Source: Datisca glomerata (Eukaryota > Streptophyta > Magnoliopsida > Cucurbitales > Datiscaceae). From it: 64,000 nucleotides of DNA. Below are positions 24,301 to 35,880 of this stretch, in pieces (position 1 is the stretch's first letter; each line of letters begins with the position of its first letter). The notes beneath the pieces are model-generated. The model had not been told where the DNA came from. It did no database searches and saw nothing but the letters and a program-made list of their open reading frames with translations. The DNA lies in assembly GCA_003255025.1 (NCBI GenBank), contig QANY01013583.1, forward strand, positions 1,977,194 to 2,041,193, in the 5' to 3' direction. The position numbers and the translations under genes are program-made.

Positions 24301-24797
24301 TTCAAAGAAGAAACCCAATGAAAATAGAAGCTTGACTGCAAATGAGCATGAAAAGGTAAATATGTGTATAATGGCACACGTGGATAAGGTTAGTAAGCTC
24401 AACCTTCATAATAATCTTGATTTTTGAGAAATCACATGAATTTATTTTTATTTTTTGTGCATTTTGAAAAATGAAATCTTTTTATAAAAATAAGCATACA
24501 TTGAGGGGGAGGTTTTTTGAAAATTGATACTTTTAGTTCATTTGATGATTTCTAAAGGGGGATACTTAATTCAGAAAAGAGGATAATATTTTTTCTAAAA
24601 TTATGAAAAGGGAGCATTTTTAAGTAATGACATGTTTAATTCTCTTTTATGACTGTAAATGGGGAGAAATATAGTTAATTAAAAAAGGGGGAGAGTTTTA
24701 AATTTTGAAAATTTAGAATTATTATTGCATATCGTATGAAAAAGTTTATAGCTAATATTTCTTGCAATCAATTGTTTGACATCATAAAAAATGAGAT
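24301..24797 (+). other. S1 3' non-coding region with several polypurine tracts
   Basis: Purine tracts ttgagggggagg (24501-24512), ctaaagggggatac (24552-24565), gaaaagggagc (24605-24615), aaatggggagaaa (24657-24669) and aaaaaagggggagag (24681-24695) precede the 3' LTR. Repeated polypurine tracts before the 3' LTR are described for Sireviruses. Confidence 0.75.
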
Positions 24798-25997
24798 TGT
24801 TAACCCTAGTCAATGTGACAATTTTGACGATGACAAATAATTCATGAACTAATTTTTTTTAATTAAGTGTGTAGGTCCTAGATAAAGTGAAAATCATGTT
24901 GAAAACACTTAAGCTTAAGTGTTTATGCAAAAACAAAAAAAGGGCAAACAAAACCATACATGACAAGTTATACGCAGTATATTACGAAGGGTACGAAGCA
25001 TATCATATAAACTCTAAATAACCTGAATTAAAGGAACTTGGAGCCGGATTGTACCGCTGAAGAACCAGACTGTAGATGACCGAACTAGACAGAATAATGT
25101 GAAAATATCAAGGACCTGCTCACCTTCAATCCAGTATCCAAACCGGCTAAATTTTGGAGAATTTGTTCTTACCTTTGGGAAACTGGTGCACTGGTTTGGG
25201 ACAGGTCTAACTGATTCCTTAACCGATGCAACTAGTTTCTATAGATAGTAATTACTTGAGTAATTAACTCAAACAAGTCACATCGGGGGAAACTGGTTGG
25301 ACCGGTTGCTTGTTTGGGAATAGCGCCCCAAATCAAGCACTGGTTTTCAAATTGGTTGGACCGGTTTAGGAACAGATTTTTCCCCTATAAATAGTCAAGC
25401 ATTTTTTCATTTCCACCATACCTCTCTGCTCCTCTCCAACGATGTTTCGTAGTGTTTTACTCTTTGAGAGGCTTGTATATTGCGCGAATATTTAAAATAT
25501 TTTATAGAGAGAAGCTAATATAAATTGTGAGCGAAAAATTGAGAGATCTACTATTTGAGAGAAAGAAATTTTGTAAGAGATTCAAAGATCTCGACCAAGA
25601 TGCATTGTCAATGCCTGATTGGCACCATAAACCGATAGAGTTTGTAAAGGTTTGGTTTTCACCGTTAAGAAGATCGTTTGAGAAAAATATTCAGGGGGGG
25701 TCCTTGGATCGTGGATGTTGATATGGGTTTTCTCGAACCACATAAAAATAATAAATGCCAAATCTCTATTCCCTACTATTTTATTTACGTGCTTAATTTA
25801 TCGCATGTTTAATTTTCACACTTTAATATTCTGCATCATCATAAATTTATTTATTTAATTGCTCATTTATTAAATATTACTTGGTTGATTTAATTTGTTA
25901 TTCATTTTATATTTCAAGCAATTTTATTTTTGTAATATATCAAAATATTCTTTTTAAACGTTTTCCTTAACAAAAGGGGTGACATATCGATCCTACA
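24798..25997 (+). repeat. S1 3' LTR
   Basis: 1200 bp, TGTTAACC to CCTACA, partner of 10909-12096. The tataaatagtcaagcatttt block near 25386 repeats the candidate TATA region. Substitutions and small indels against the partner are frequent by eye, so the insertion is not recent. Confidence 0.9.
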
Positions 25998-26002
25998 ATG
26001 TG

Positions 26003-26514
26003 AACTCTTAATCTTGATCTCACAATTATTGAATTTTATATTACTAAAAATGGATCCTTTGATATTTTTAATTATGAGATTTGTTACCACTTATATTGAG
26101 AAATTCATGGCTAATGATAACTTCATGTTTATAAGGATCAAACATTAAAAAATAATGAATTTCGTGTGCTTGAAAATGGGTTTTCAAAAATGGTACAAAT
26201 AAACAAAAAATATTATTTTTTAGGAAGTTTAATATAAAAAAACTTGTTTGATAGTATTACATGAAAAAAGTTAGGCTAAATATTGGAGAAAATGTAGAAT
26301 CAAGCACTTACCGTCGAATTATAGCTGGTTGTTAATGTTGGAAAATTGGGTATTTTGTACACCATTTTCGTAAATCAATTTTGGATAAATTTTTAGGTGA
26401 GACTCACTACGTAAAATTATAAGGTATTTGAATATTTAAGTTCTCCTTTACAAGTACATCAAAATCGACTATTAATTTGTCAAAATTGGCTTTTAATTAT
26501 AAAAGTCCCTACTT
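26003..26514. other. Unassigned spacer between S1 and T2
   Basis: AT-rich, short frames only, no match elsewhere in the window that I can see. T2 pol sequence begins abruptly near 26515. Confidence 0.4.
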
Positions 26515-27130
26515 CCAAGCCCACAGCATCGTAGTATTAATAGAATCTCCCATTAAAAGCCTTCTAAACTTGACAGAAACAAGCAGAAGAATAGAAAAAT
26601 GGTCAATTGAGCTAAACCAATACGACATCAGCTACGAGCCCTGAGCATTAATAAAAGGTCACGCGTTAGCAGATTTCTTAGCCAATTTCACAGGAAAAGA
26701 AGCTGAACGGGTGGTGCACCAAATAGGAGAAAGTAGAGCCTGGATGCTCTTGGTAGACGAGGCTTCGAACACTAAAGGAGCAGAAGCAGAGGTGTGGCAC
26801 AAACTCCCTTTGGGAAAATATTGGAGCATTCCATCTCCTTTGAATTTAATGCCTCAAATAATGAAGCAGTGAATATGAAACACTGATCGCGGGAATATCC
26901 CTACTACAAGAATATGAGGTAACTAAAGTTAAGATTTTATGCGATTCCATGCTGATCGTAAATAGGTCGCGGGAGAATATACGGCAAAGGATAAACGAAT
27001 GATGAAATACTTACAACGGGTGAAGGATCTCCTTAAAATGATAAAAGATCACGAAATCTAGTAAATTCCAAGAATGGAGAACGGACATGCTGATGCCCTA
27101 GCAAACTTGGGATCTTCATTACATCTCCCT
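26515..27130 (+). pseudogene. T2 RNase H and second RNase H
   Basis: LLNLTETSRRIEKWSIELNQ-like sequence and LADFLANFTG mark the first domain end. WMLLVDEASNTKG, then SNNEA- and LCDSMLIV-like motifs and ENGHADALANLG, mark the second domain. Frames change several times and a stop replaces an expected Arg near 26642. It parallels T1 5600-6330. Confidence 0.75.
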
Positions 27131-28360
27131 TATAGAAGGAACGTCCCCATATAATTTCTGAAAGAACCAAGCATCTCGCTCCCATTAACCAACGTGGCTG
27201 ATGTACAAATTGAACATGAGCATAGTTGGCAGGACAACATAGTTCGCTTGCTAAAAAATGGGACACTCCCAGAAGATAAGCTACTTGCCAAAAAAACATG
27301 ACAACGGAGTACCAGGTACACAATGGTTAACGGGGTACTATATAAAAAAATATTTGTAGGATTATACCAGAAGTGTCAACGAGAAAAAGAAGCCCAGTAC
27401 GTGCTAGCAGAAATTAATAAGGGTATATGCGGGAACCACACTGGGAGCACGTCACTAGCCCATAAAGTCATGAATGAGAGATACTATTGGCCCTAAATGC
27501 ATCAAGACGCCAAATAGCATACAAAAAAATGCAACAAGTGTCAGTGTTTCGCGCCCGTGGCAAAAATCTCCCCTGGGGAACTCAAGACTGTAACTAGTCA
27601 TTGGTCGTTCATGCAATGGGCCCTAGATATTGTTAGGCCACTTCCCATGGCGCCTGCTAAAAAATGCTTCTTGTTAGTAGCAACGGACTATTTCACTAAA
27701 CGGATCGAGGCTGGGGCTTTTGCTAGGGTTAGTGAGAAAGAGGTAAAAGGATTCCTATGGAAGAACTTGGTGTGCAAATATGGGATCCTTCAGATCTTAG
27801 TATCTGACAACGAACTTTAGTTTTACCGCGAGCTTAGTAAAAACATTTTGTAAAGATCTAAAAATCATGAATAATTTTTTCACGCCTTACTACCCCCAGG
27901 GGAATGGACAGTAGAAAGATCAAACTGAGTCATACTTGATAACCTGAAGAAATGTCTTGAATTCGCAAAAGGAAAATGGGTAGAAGAGCTACTCGCTGTC
28001 ATATGGGCATATAGGACGACCCTGAGAGGAACAATGGGAGAAACGTCGTTTGCATTATCATGCGGAGCAGATGCAATCATCCCCGTAGAAATTGGAAACC
28101 CTACCATCAGGTCCGAACTAAACGAACAACAAAATGAAGAACTCCTAAGAAACGGTCTCGACGAACTAGAAGGAAGACGAGAAGCATCCCTTATCAGAAT
28201 GGTTCATTACAATCAAAAAAGGACATCTTTTTACCAGAAGAAAGTAAGGAAACGAGAATTCCAAAGGGAGATCTGGTCCTCAGGAAAATCTTCCAAACAG
28301 AAGGAATTACAGAAATCATGGAACGCGATTCATCTGAAAAAATATTTTGTATAAAGAATG
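27130..28360 (+). pseudogene. T2 integrase
   Basis: Zinc-binding region at about 27330-27500 (GNHTGSTSLAHKVMN), catalytic core in the open piece 27557-27820 (WALDIVRPLP, LVATDYFTKRIEAGAF, VSDNE), core end around 28034 (GETSFALSCGADAIIPVEIG) and C-terminal end at about 28340. Stops occur between the pieces. The core is better kept than in T1. Confidence 0.8.
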
Positions 28361-28464
28361 TAAACAATCTGTTATAGTGAGATACTTTTCCCACAAGGGT
28401 TTTTATTTCCATATAAAAATTATGATGCCAAATCTTCTTTCTTCAACTGAATTATCACTAAACG

Positions 28465-28870
28465 GAACTAAGGCCCTAAAATGTCTTTGGGAGGGGCAGT
28501 TCATAAGTCCTACTCTCAGAAGAAACTAAGGACCTGAAAAGTCCTTGGGAATGGCAGTTCATAAGTCCTACTCTAAAAAAACTAAGGGCCTGAATAGTTC
28601 TTGGGAGGGGCAGTTCATAAGTCCTACTCTCAGAAGAAACTAAGGGCCTAAAAAGTTCTTGGGAAGGGCAGTTCATAAGTCCTACTCTCAGAAGAAAGGG
28701 CCTGAAAGGTCTTTTGGAGGGGAAGTTCATAAGTCCTACTCTCAGAGTGAACTAAGGGCATAAAAAGTTCTTGGGAGGGGTAGTTTATAAGTCCTACTTC
28801 CAAAAGAAAATTTAGGGGCATGAAGAGTCCTCGAGGGATATCCCATAAATCTTACTCTCAAAATAGAAAG
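28465..28870. repeat. 58-bp tandem repeats in the T2 3' UTR
   Basis: About seven units of gggcctgaaaagttcttggg / aggggcagttcataagtcct / actctcagaagaaactaa. The same repeat lies in T1 at 3765-4112. A 58-bp unit cannot keep a reading frame, so the minus-strand open frames across it are incidental. Confidence 0.9.
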
Positions 28871-29060
28871 AAGACTAATTGGAAAGAAGGACGAATCCAT
28901 TACCTTGCAATAGGAAAGGACATTCCAAACAGATGAAAAGTACAAATGGCCAAAACAAGAATGATATGTTTTTACCGTTAGGAAAGACAAGAAACATACA
29001 TTTTTTAAAAGACCGCTTCATTAAAAAGAGAAACTACAAAATGAAGTACCAAAAAACAAA
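28871..29060. other. Spacer between the repeats and the antisense ORF
   Basis: AT-rich tail of the antisense transcript region. No feature beyond the antisense ORF end near 29060. Confidence 0.4.
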
Positions 29061-30620
29061 CAACACCAACAAAGGCTAAGCTTCCCCTTTCGCGAGTAGC
29101 TTCAACAAAAACCTTTGAAGTAGCCCCAAGAGTCTCTCTTATAGAGTCAACACGGGTATCAGCCTCAAAATCAATAGAATCTTCAAGAAGTGGAATGAGA
29201 GGAATGCAAAGAGCCTGGTTAGACTTAGCGTCGCGATAACCTAGAGAATAAGCCATCTTCTCAACCTTGTTGATAATGGCTTGGTACTGACCCTCGAGAC
29301 CAATTTTCATTTCTTCACCTCAGCCAAAGTCACCTCAGTTGAGGACAACTTCATCTCTGTCGCGGACAACTTAGCCTTAGACTCAACCAAAGTCACATCG
29401 GTTCGCCTAAGCTTCAACCAACTTCTTTTCAACTATTTCCAAAATTTCCCCACTGGTTTCAGCTACCATCTCCACTTCCATCAGAGATGCTTCCAACTTC
29501 ACCCATTCAACTATAGACGCGTTCAATTCAACAGTCAAATGGGCGTTTGCCTGTCGCAACTCAGCGTCAACCTCTTTTTTACGCTCTTGTTCAGCGAGGA
29601 CCGCATCATTTACCCGGTTAATTTCCCAGACCTCATTCACGCAGCTCGCCAGCTGAAGCTCCGTCGCATGCAAATCCGCCTAAAGCCCATTATGATAAGT
29701 CATGGCCTGCCAAAAATAAAAAAAATAGCTAAGTGATTAACCGAGCACACGTAAACCAAAAGCAAAAAACAAACGAAAATAATTAATAGTTTTTACCTGC
29801 ATTAAACCGTAAATAAGGCCAACGACCTTATCCACAATAGACATCTGACGTAGTGCAGCTGCATCCACAACTGACCTGATCCCCTTTCCCACAATGTGCG
29901 AAGGAAGGGGATCCTTAAAGAAGCTCACTAAAGCTCTAACAGACAGGGCCGTTGAGAAGCGCACCCACTTCCAAAGTCCATCGTCCTCCGCAAGTGTACC
30001 CTAAGAACTGGCGGGAGGTGAAAACGACATCCTGGAACATCCTTGTTCAAAGGGATCGAAGGATCAACCGAGGTTGATGGCGGCACAATAAATGGGAATG
30101 GGGGAGGAACCGGGGGCACTGGCCTATTTGCAATGCTGGTAGTCCCAGTTTTACGGTGAACATTCCTCTCCTCCCCGTCAACTATCCCAAATAGATCGCT
30201 TTTGAGACACTTCGACATCTGTAGTTCGTTGTAAGCAAAATTGAAGACCGCGTCTTATTCTTTAGCTTCCTTCTGCACAACTTCGCGCTAAGCCTCACTA
30301 TCTCTCTCTTCATGATCGATGTATTCTTTCTCCCGTTCTAACTCTGAGGACTTAGAGGAACTGGTCTGGATTACCCGATGGAAATGAGAAACATGGATCG
30401 CAACGAGGATAGCCAGAGGAACTTCTGTTGCAGAGGTTGAAGGGGCAGTGAACTCGGTGACCAGAACGGGTGCGACCGTGACTTCAACCTCTCTCCTTGG
30501 ATCAAGGAGATCTATCCAGTACCATTCTGCACAACTGTAAGCGGCTCGAAGATGGGCTGCAACGTCTTTCAAAACAAAGGGCCTCTTATTCAGGTTAGAA
30601 TCTGCATGGAGAAACAAGAT
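29060..30620 (-). pseudogene. T2 antisense ORF (aORF), C-terminal exons
   Basis: Minus-strand order: 30617-30288 (acidic, Thr/Val/Ser-rich linker, with AHLRAAYSCAEWYWIDLL), 30218-29928 (Pro-rich, PVPPPFPFIVPPS), 29964-29797 (exon ending IYGLMQ), intron 29796-29707 with GT and AG, then 29673-29407 and 29310-29060 (coiled-coil-like, with the conserved GQYQAIINKVEKMAY). The match to T1 2630-3465 covers both sides of the intron. Small frame changes occur, but the pieces are long. It fits the antisense ORF reported in Tat elements. Confidence 0.75.
29707..29796 (-). other. Intron in the T2 antisense ORF
   Basis: 90 bp, donor CAG|GTAAAAAC, acceptor TTTGGCAG|G after a T-rich tract. T1 has the matching intron at 2779-2864. 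The conserved ends and diverged middle support real splicing in an ancestor. Confidence 0.7.
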
Positions 30621-32610
30621 AAATCAGACAAAAATAATTATATGTAAATAATAAAATAGGAAAGAAGGGACTCGGGCCACTTATTGAACTCCCCTAGAAA
30701 CGGGGAATGATCCAGCGGCCATCACCTCCCCAATTCTCGTCGATCCAGAAAGTCCTTTCATCCTAGCCTTTGTCCCTGGGTGGCAAATCAATGACTAATC
30801 CTCCCTGTTTCTCAGTGGCACGGGGGGCAGGGTAATAAGAAGTACGATGCCACCAGACGGAGTACACAACGCAGATCTCGTCCACTCCTACAGATAAATT
30901 ATTCAGCTTCTATACCTAAAAGAATCTTATACGTACTAGGAGTATACTACAAAGGAGCAAGACGAAAGGTACTAAACAATTCTTGAAATAAAGGAGGAAA
31001 GGAAGTTTTAGCCCTAACGCTATGTACATGGGGGCTAAGAAAATATGATATGGAGGATTACAAGGAAAGGATTTGGGTATCCCATCCCTGAAACCACAAA
31101 TGACGTCATACAGGAAGACATATTTGTGACCGGTGATCAAACGATCAAATTCATCATGATTCCGTACTAAGAGGACTGTAACCCATATTGGTTTTTCTAC
31201 CATAACAAAACCAAAAAGACGTTGCAGCCCATCTTCGAGCCGCTTACAGTTGTCCAGAATGGTACTGGATAGATCTCCTTGATCCAAGGAGAGAGGTTGA
31301 AGTCACAGTCGCACAAGAAACAAGATAAATCAGATAAAAATAATTATATATAAATAATAAAATAGGAAACAAGGGACTCAGGCCACTTATTGAACTCCCC
31401 CAGAAACGGGGAATGATCCAGCAGCCATCACCTCCCCAATTCTCGTCGATCCAGAAAGTCCCTTCATCCCAGCCTTTGTCCCTGGACGGCAAATCAATGA
31501 CTAAGCCCCCCTATTTCTCAGTAGTACGGGGGGCAGGGTAATAAGAAGTACAGTGCCATCGGATGGAGTACACGGCGCAGATCTCATCCACTCCTACAGA
31601 TAAATTATTCAGCTTCTATACCTAAAAGAATCTTATATGTACTAGGAGTATACTGCAAAGGAGAAAGACGAAAGGTACTAAACAATTCCTAAAATAAAGG
31701 ATGTTTTAGCCCTAACGCTATGTACATGGGGGCTAAGAAAATATGATATGGAGGATTACAAGGAAAGGATTTGGGTATCCCATCCCCGAAACCACAAATA
31801 ACGTCATACAGGAAGACATATTTGTGCGGGTGATCAAACGATCAAATTCGTCATGATTCTGTACTAAGAGGACTGAACCCATGATGGTTTTTCTACCATA
31901 ACAAAACTAAAAATACGTTGCAGCCCATCTTCGAGCCGCTTACAGTTGTCCAGAATGGTACTGTATAGATCTCCTTGATCCAAGGAGAGAGGTTGAAGTC
32001 ACAGTCGCACCCGTGAAGAAACAAGATAAATCAGATAAAAATAATTATATATAAATAATAAAATAGGAAATAAGGGACTCAGGCCACTTATTGAACTCCC
32101 CCATAAACGGGGAATGATCTAACGTCCATCACCTCCCCAATTCTCGTCGATCCAGAAAGTCCCTTCATCCTAGCCTTTGTCCCTGGGTGGCAAATCAATG
32201 ACTAAGCCCCCTGTTTCTCAGTGGCACGTGGGGCAGGGTAATAAGAAGTACAGTGCCACCAGACGGAGTACACGACGTAGATCTCATCCACTCCTACAGA
32301 TAAATTATTCAGCTTCTATACCTAAAAGAATCTTATACGTACTAGGAGTATACTGCAAAGGAGGAAGACAAAAGGTACTAAACAACTCCTAAAATAAAGG
32401 ATGTTTTAGCCCTAACGCTATGTACATAAGGGCTAAGAAAATATGATATGGAGGATTACAAGGAAAGGATTTGGGTATCCCATCCCCGAAACCATAAATA
32501 ACGTCATACGGGAAGACATATTTGTGATGGGTGATCAAACGATCAAATTCTTCATGATTCTGTACTAAGAGGACTGTAACCCATGATGAATTTTCTACCA
32601 TAACGAAACC
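30611..32610 (-). pseudogene. T2 aORF N-terminal domain, three tandem copies
   Basis: A ~700-bp unit starts at 30611, 31317 and 32018 (each at gaaacaagataaatcaga) and the last ends near 32610. Each unit codes on the minus strand for a domain with WVTVLLVRN-(H/D)EFD, GIPKSFPCNPPYHIFLAPMY and, near its end, FWIDENWGGDGCWIIPRF. It resembles the putative gypsy-type transposon domain (PF04195) by its FPxxPPxHxF-like pattern; that link is inference. The three units are highly alike. Confidence 0.65.
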
Positions 32611-33076
32611 AAGAAGAAAAGAAAATAGAGGACGCGAAGAAGAAGAGAGGAGATGAAGAACTTATAGAGTAAGGATTAAACATGAAGAAGAAAATATGAA
32701 AAATTAAGGCTCTATATGGGTAGCGGACGCAAGAACCCGATTCAAAGTCGTTAATTGACTTCAAAATAAAAGAAGCTTTATGGCAAACAAACGGGCGTAT
32801 AGAAAGATAGATGACGAATGGGCGCGTTCAACCTGTTTGAAAGATAAGCCAGTGGCTACATGATAGCTGGATAAAGGGAAGCCTAGCGGATCAGAAATGC
32901 ACATGATGAAAGAGCCATAAAACGAAGCAACGCATAGGGAATGGAATAATGAAGCCCACGCGCACGCATGTCATCGGGGTAAAACAAAATTAAAAGCAAT
33001 GGAGTTTCCAATGAGCATGTCAGCAACCCTAGGAACGAGGCAATGATGATACGTTATCTCACTATTTAAATATATT
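32611..33076. other. T2 region between the aORF start and the 3' LTR
   Basis: Purine-rich near 32610-32700, the likely 5' end of the antisense gene, then low-complexity sequence. No ORF is supported, and no clear polypurine tract is left before the LTR. Confidence 0.4.
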
Positions 33077-34429
33077 TATAACCTTTCTTGCACAACACTT
33101 AGTATTCCACAGAATAAAAGAGAATCCCAAATTGATGAAAGTAGACCAAGTATAACTGTCCTCCAAAAAATGGGGTGCGTATTAAGAAGTATTCATTACA
33201 CATCGACGAATATCGTCGAAGTGATATATGGGCAAATGAATGGTAAAAATTACTCCACTACCACGTGGAACAAAAGAAACCCACCCAAGACACATGAGAA
33301 GAGTTGAGAAAGCAAAAATGGAAGTCGATATCTCGAGAACAGGGAACCATCACCTCCAGAATAGGAAACTGATGTCTCTATAACGGGAGGCCATCGCCTT
33401 TAGAACTAATGCACAATGACATCGACTCCCCAATCAAGAATGGGGAACCATCGCCTCTAGAACGGGAAACTGATGTCTCTATAATGAGAGGCCGTCGCCT
33501 TCAAAATGGGAAACCGACGTCTCTAGAACGGGAGGCCATCGAGTCCAGAATGGGAGCATACATCTCGAGAAGGTAAGATCATTGCCTCTAAAACGGAAGC
33601 CGACATCATAAGAACGTGGAACCATCACCTCTAGAAAGGGAAACCAACATCTTTATAATGGGAGGCCATCGCCTCCAGAATAGGAAACTGACGTCTCTAG
33701 AACGGGAGGCCATCAGATCTAGAATGGGAGCAGACATCTCGAGAATGGGAGATCATCGCCTCCAGAATGGAAGCTGATATCTCGATAATAAGGAACCATC
33801 ACCTCTAGAATGGGAAACTGACGTCTCTATAACGGGAGGTCTTCGACTCCAGAATGGGAAAATGACGTCTCTATAACGGGAGGTCTTCGTGTCTAGAACG
33901 GGAGTAGACATCTTAAGAATGGGAGATCGTTGCATCTCGAGGATGAGAAATCATTACTTCCTAGATAGGGCAGGACATCAGACCGAAAAAGATGATTAAG
34001 ATTGACAGTCAATTTATCGTGATTGACTGGGTAAGCTGCATCACTCAGACAAAACATATGGGTAAAGTCACCAAGTGGCTCTGACTAATTGGCTCGGAAC
34101 CACAGGAAATTGCTATATGGTAGCAGTTGATAGGCCTGCTGAGTGTAACAGATGAAAGATAAAGAAGAATGGAGATCCCACGAATGAGTGTGATCCTAGG
34201 CCTAACCTCATCTGATGCTTTGGTTACTATTTGGCTATTTTTAGTTAAACCCATATAATGAGAGGTCTATATAAAGCCAGTCTACTCAATAAAATGTGAG
34301 ACTTGGAACCTCAGAGAATTTTTGGAATTATCAAACATTTCTTTACATTTCACAAACAATAATACAAGTTCGATCGATATTAACATATTTTCCCTGATTT
34401 TTCTCAAAGTCTAAGAAAAATCCTTTACA
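33077..34429 (+). repeat. T2 3' LTR
   Basis: Matches the T1 3' LTR in opposite orientation, from ttgcacaacactta through gtcgaagtgatat to the end ccTTTACA at 34429. It is longer (about 1.35 kb against 0.9 kb) because of a larger 44-bp array. The start is approximate. Confidence 0.8.
33330..33960. repeat. 44-bp tandem array in the T2 LTR
   Basis: About 13-14 units of ccatcgcctctagaacggga / aactgacgtctctataacgg / gagg type, the inverse of the T1 LTR unit. Two alternating variants (gtctctataacgggagg and atctcgagaatgggagat) suggest a higher-order pattern. Confidence 0.85.
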
Positions 34430-34936
34430 ACTGTCGTAACTAATGTATCTATAGAGTTGTGTTATTGTTGTTTCCATTTAATCTTATAATGCAATACACT
34501 ATTTTCAAGTATCTTAAACAGTCAATTCTATACAAGTTATTTCATTATAGGATTAATTTTTAGAAAATAATTTGGTTTTCAAAATTTGTCCAAAAATTAT
34601 TTTGAAAATTGATTTGGGTTTTTTTAACCAAAAGTTTTATTTTAAATATTCTCCACAATTTCGAAGCAGGAAGTAACTATACAAAGATGTTTTGTCTAGG
34701 AAATTAGAATTTAAATGGGCTCGTCCCTCCAATTACTTGGGAACTGAATACTGTCGAGAGAGATGATCCTGGATTGGATCTAAGAACCTTACCAGTTTGC
34801 CTTAACAGTTATCTATAAAAGCTATTTGGTTTATTTTAGAAAATATTAGGAAAATTAGCATATTTTCGTCTTCGAGAAAATAACATAATTTTCAAAGTGT
34901 TGATACACTTCTAATTCATATTTCAGATAAGGAAAT
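34430..34936 (+). other. Left flank / leader of C3
   Basis: No gene. It precedes the C3 gag ATG and probably includes C3 leader sequence. I could not find the C3 5' LTR or a primer site; T2 may have replaced it. Confidence 0.4.
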
Positions 34937-35880
34937 ATGGCAACTGAAGCCAACAATAATGCTGCAGCGAACCATGCTGGTGAAAACCAAGGGCTCAACT
35001 CTACTATTGGGACTCAAATGGAAAATCTGGGTGTGTAGAACCCTGTTGTGACCCATGTAGCTCGTATGGAACCAATGCATATGCCTATTTCTCATGGAGA
35101 GAAACCTGAGAAATTTAACTGTATGAATTTCAAAAGGATGCAACAAAATATGCTCTTCTACCTGACAACGCTGAATCTGACAAAATAGTTGACTGAAGAA
35201 CTCCTAAGCTCAATGATGATGAGTAGGATTTCCAAATGATCAATGTTATTAATGCTTAGAAACATTCTAATTATTTATATTGAAATTACATAATGAATGC
35301 TCTTGCTGATTCTTTGTATAGTGTTTATTCTTACAAGATAATAGCAAATAAGTTATGAGAATCTTTTGAACGAAAGTAAAACACTGAGGATGCAGGTGCT
35401 AAAAAAATTATCGTCTCTTGCTTTCTAGAGTTTAAATGGGGGATTCCAAAATAGTATTAAGTCAAGTGCAAGAACTTTAAATTATCCTACATGAGATTCA
35501 TACTGAGTGAATCATTTCAGGTGGCTTGTATTACTGAGAAATTGCCTCCTGGATTGAAAGATTTCAAGAATTATCTCAAGCACAAATGAAATAAAATGAG
35601 CATCAAGGATCTTATTATTCGACTTCAAATCGAAGAAGATAATAGGCTATCCGAAAGAAGAGAGCCAAACCCTATTGATGCAGCAAAGGCTAATATTGTG
35701 GAGTATGGCCAAGGTTTTAAAGCCAAGAAGAGCAGCAACAAAGGGAAATGGTCCAAACAAGCTATGCCCTAAATGAGGGGTTTCCAAGAAACGAACAAGG
35801 CAAGTGCTACAATTATGTCAAGTTGGGTCACAAATCATCTGAGTATAGACTGCCTAAGAGAAAATAGGAGGGTAATATGA
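34937..35880 (+). pseudogene. C3 gag
   Basis: ATG 34937 (aatATGgcaact). The frame gives THVARMEPMHMPISHGEKPEKF, then stops; later pieces include FQVACITEKLPPGLKDFKNYL and LIIRLQIEEDNRLSERRE. The zinc knuckle (about 35808-35850) reads CYNYVKLGHKSSEY: the second and fourth Cys are now Tyr, both TGT-to-TAT. Many stops. Confidence 0.75.

Larger units (their letters stand above)
10909..25997 (+). mobile_element. S1: Sirevirus-like Ty1/copia element, gag only, split by C1
   Basis: LTRs at 10909-12096 and 24798-25997 are clear copies in direct orientation. The flanks carry the 5-bp duplication ATGTG (10904-10908; 25998-26002). The primer site after the 5' LTR matches initiator tRNA-Met. The interior, without C1, is only about 1.3 kb: gag and a leader, then a 3' region with several purine tracts. 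No protease, integrase or RT is seen, so this is a non-autonomous derivative of about 3.7 kb. Several polypurine tracts and a UBN2-type gag are known Sirevirus traits. Confidence 0.85.
26515..34429 (+). mobile_element. T2: Tat-lineage Ty3/gypsy element, 5'-truncated
   Basis: Same family as T1 in the opposite orientation. It starts inside RNase H at about 26515; gag, protease and RT are missing. Then come RNase H, second RNase H, integrase, 58-bp tandem repeats, antisense ORF (minus) and 3' LTR 33077-34429. The interior downstream of pol is about 4.7 kb, partly through a triplicated ~700-bp block. Confidence 0.85.

Noticed and set aside
28476..28730. Open frame on the minus strand with repeated Leu/Pro/Tyr motifs
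   Set aside because: It only crosses the 58-bp tandem repeat; the unit is not a multiple of three and other frames are equally open.
28465..28870. Regular repeats resembling a CRISPR array
   Set aside because: Units are contiguous and diverged with no unique spacers, and the setting is a plant retrotransposon.
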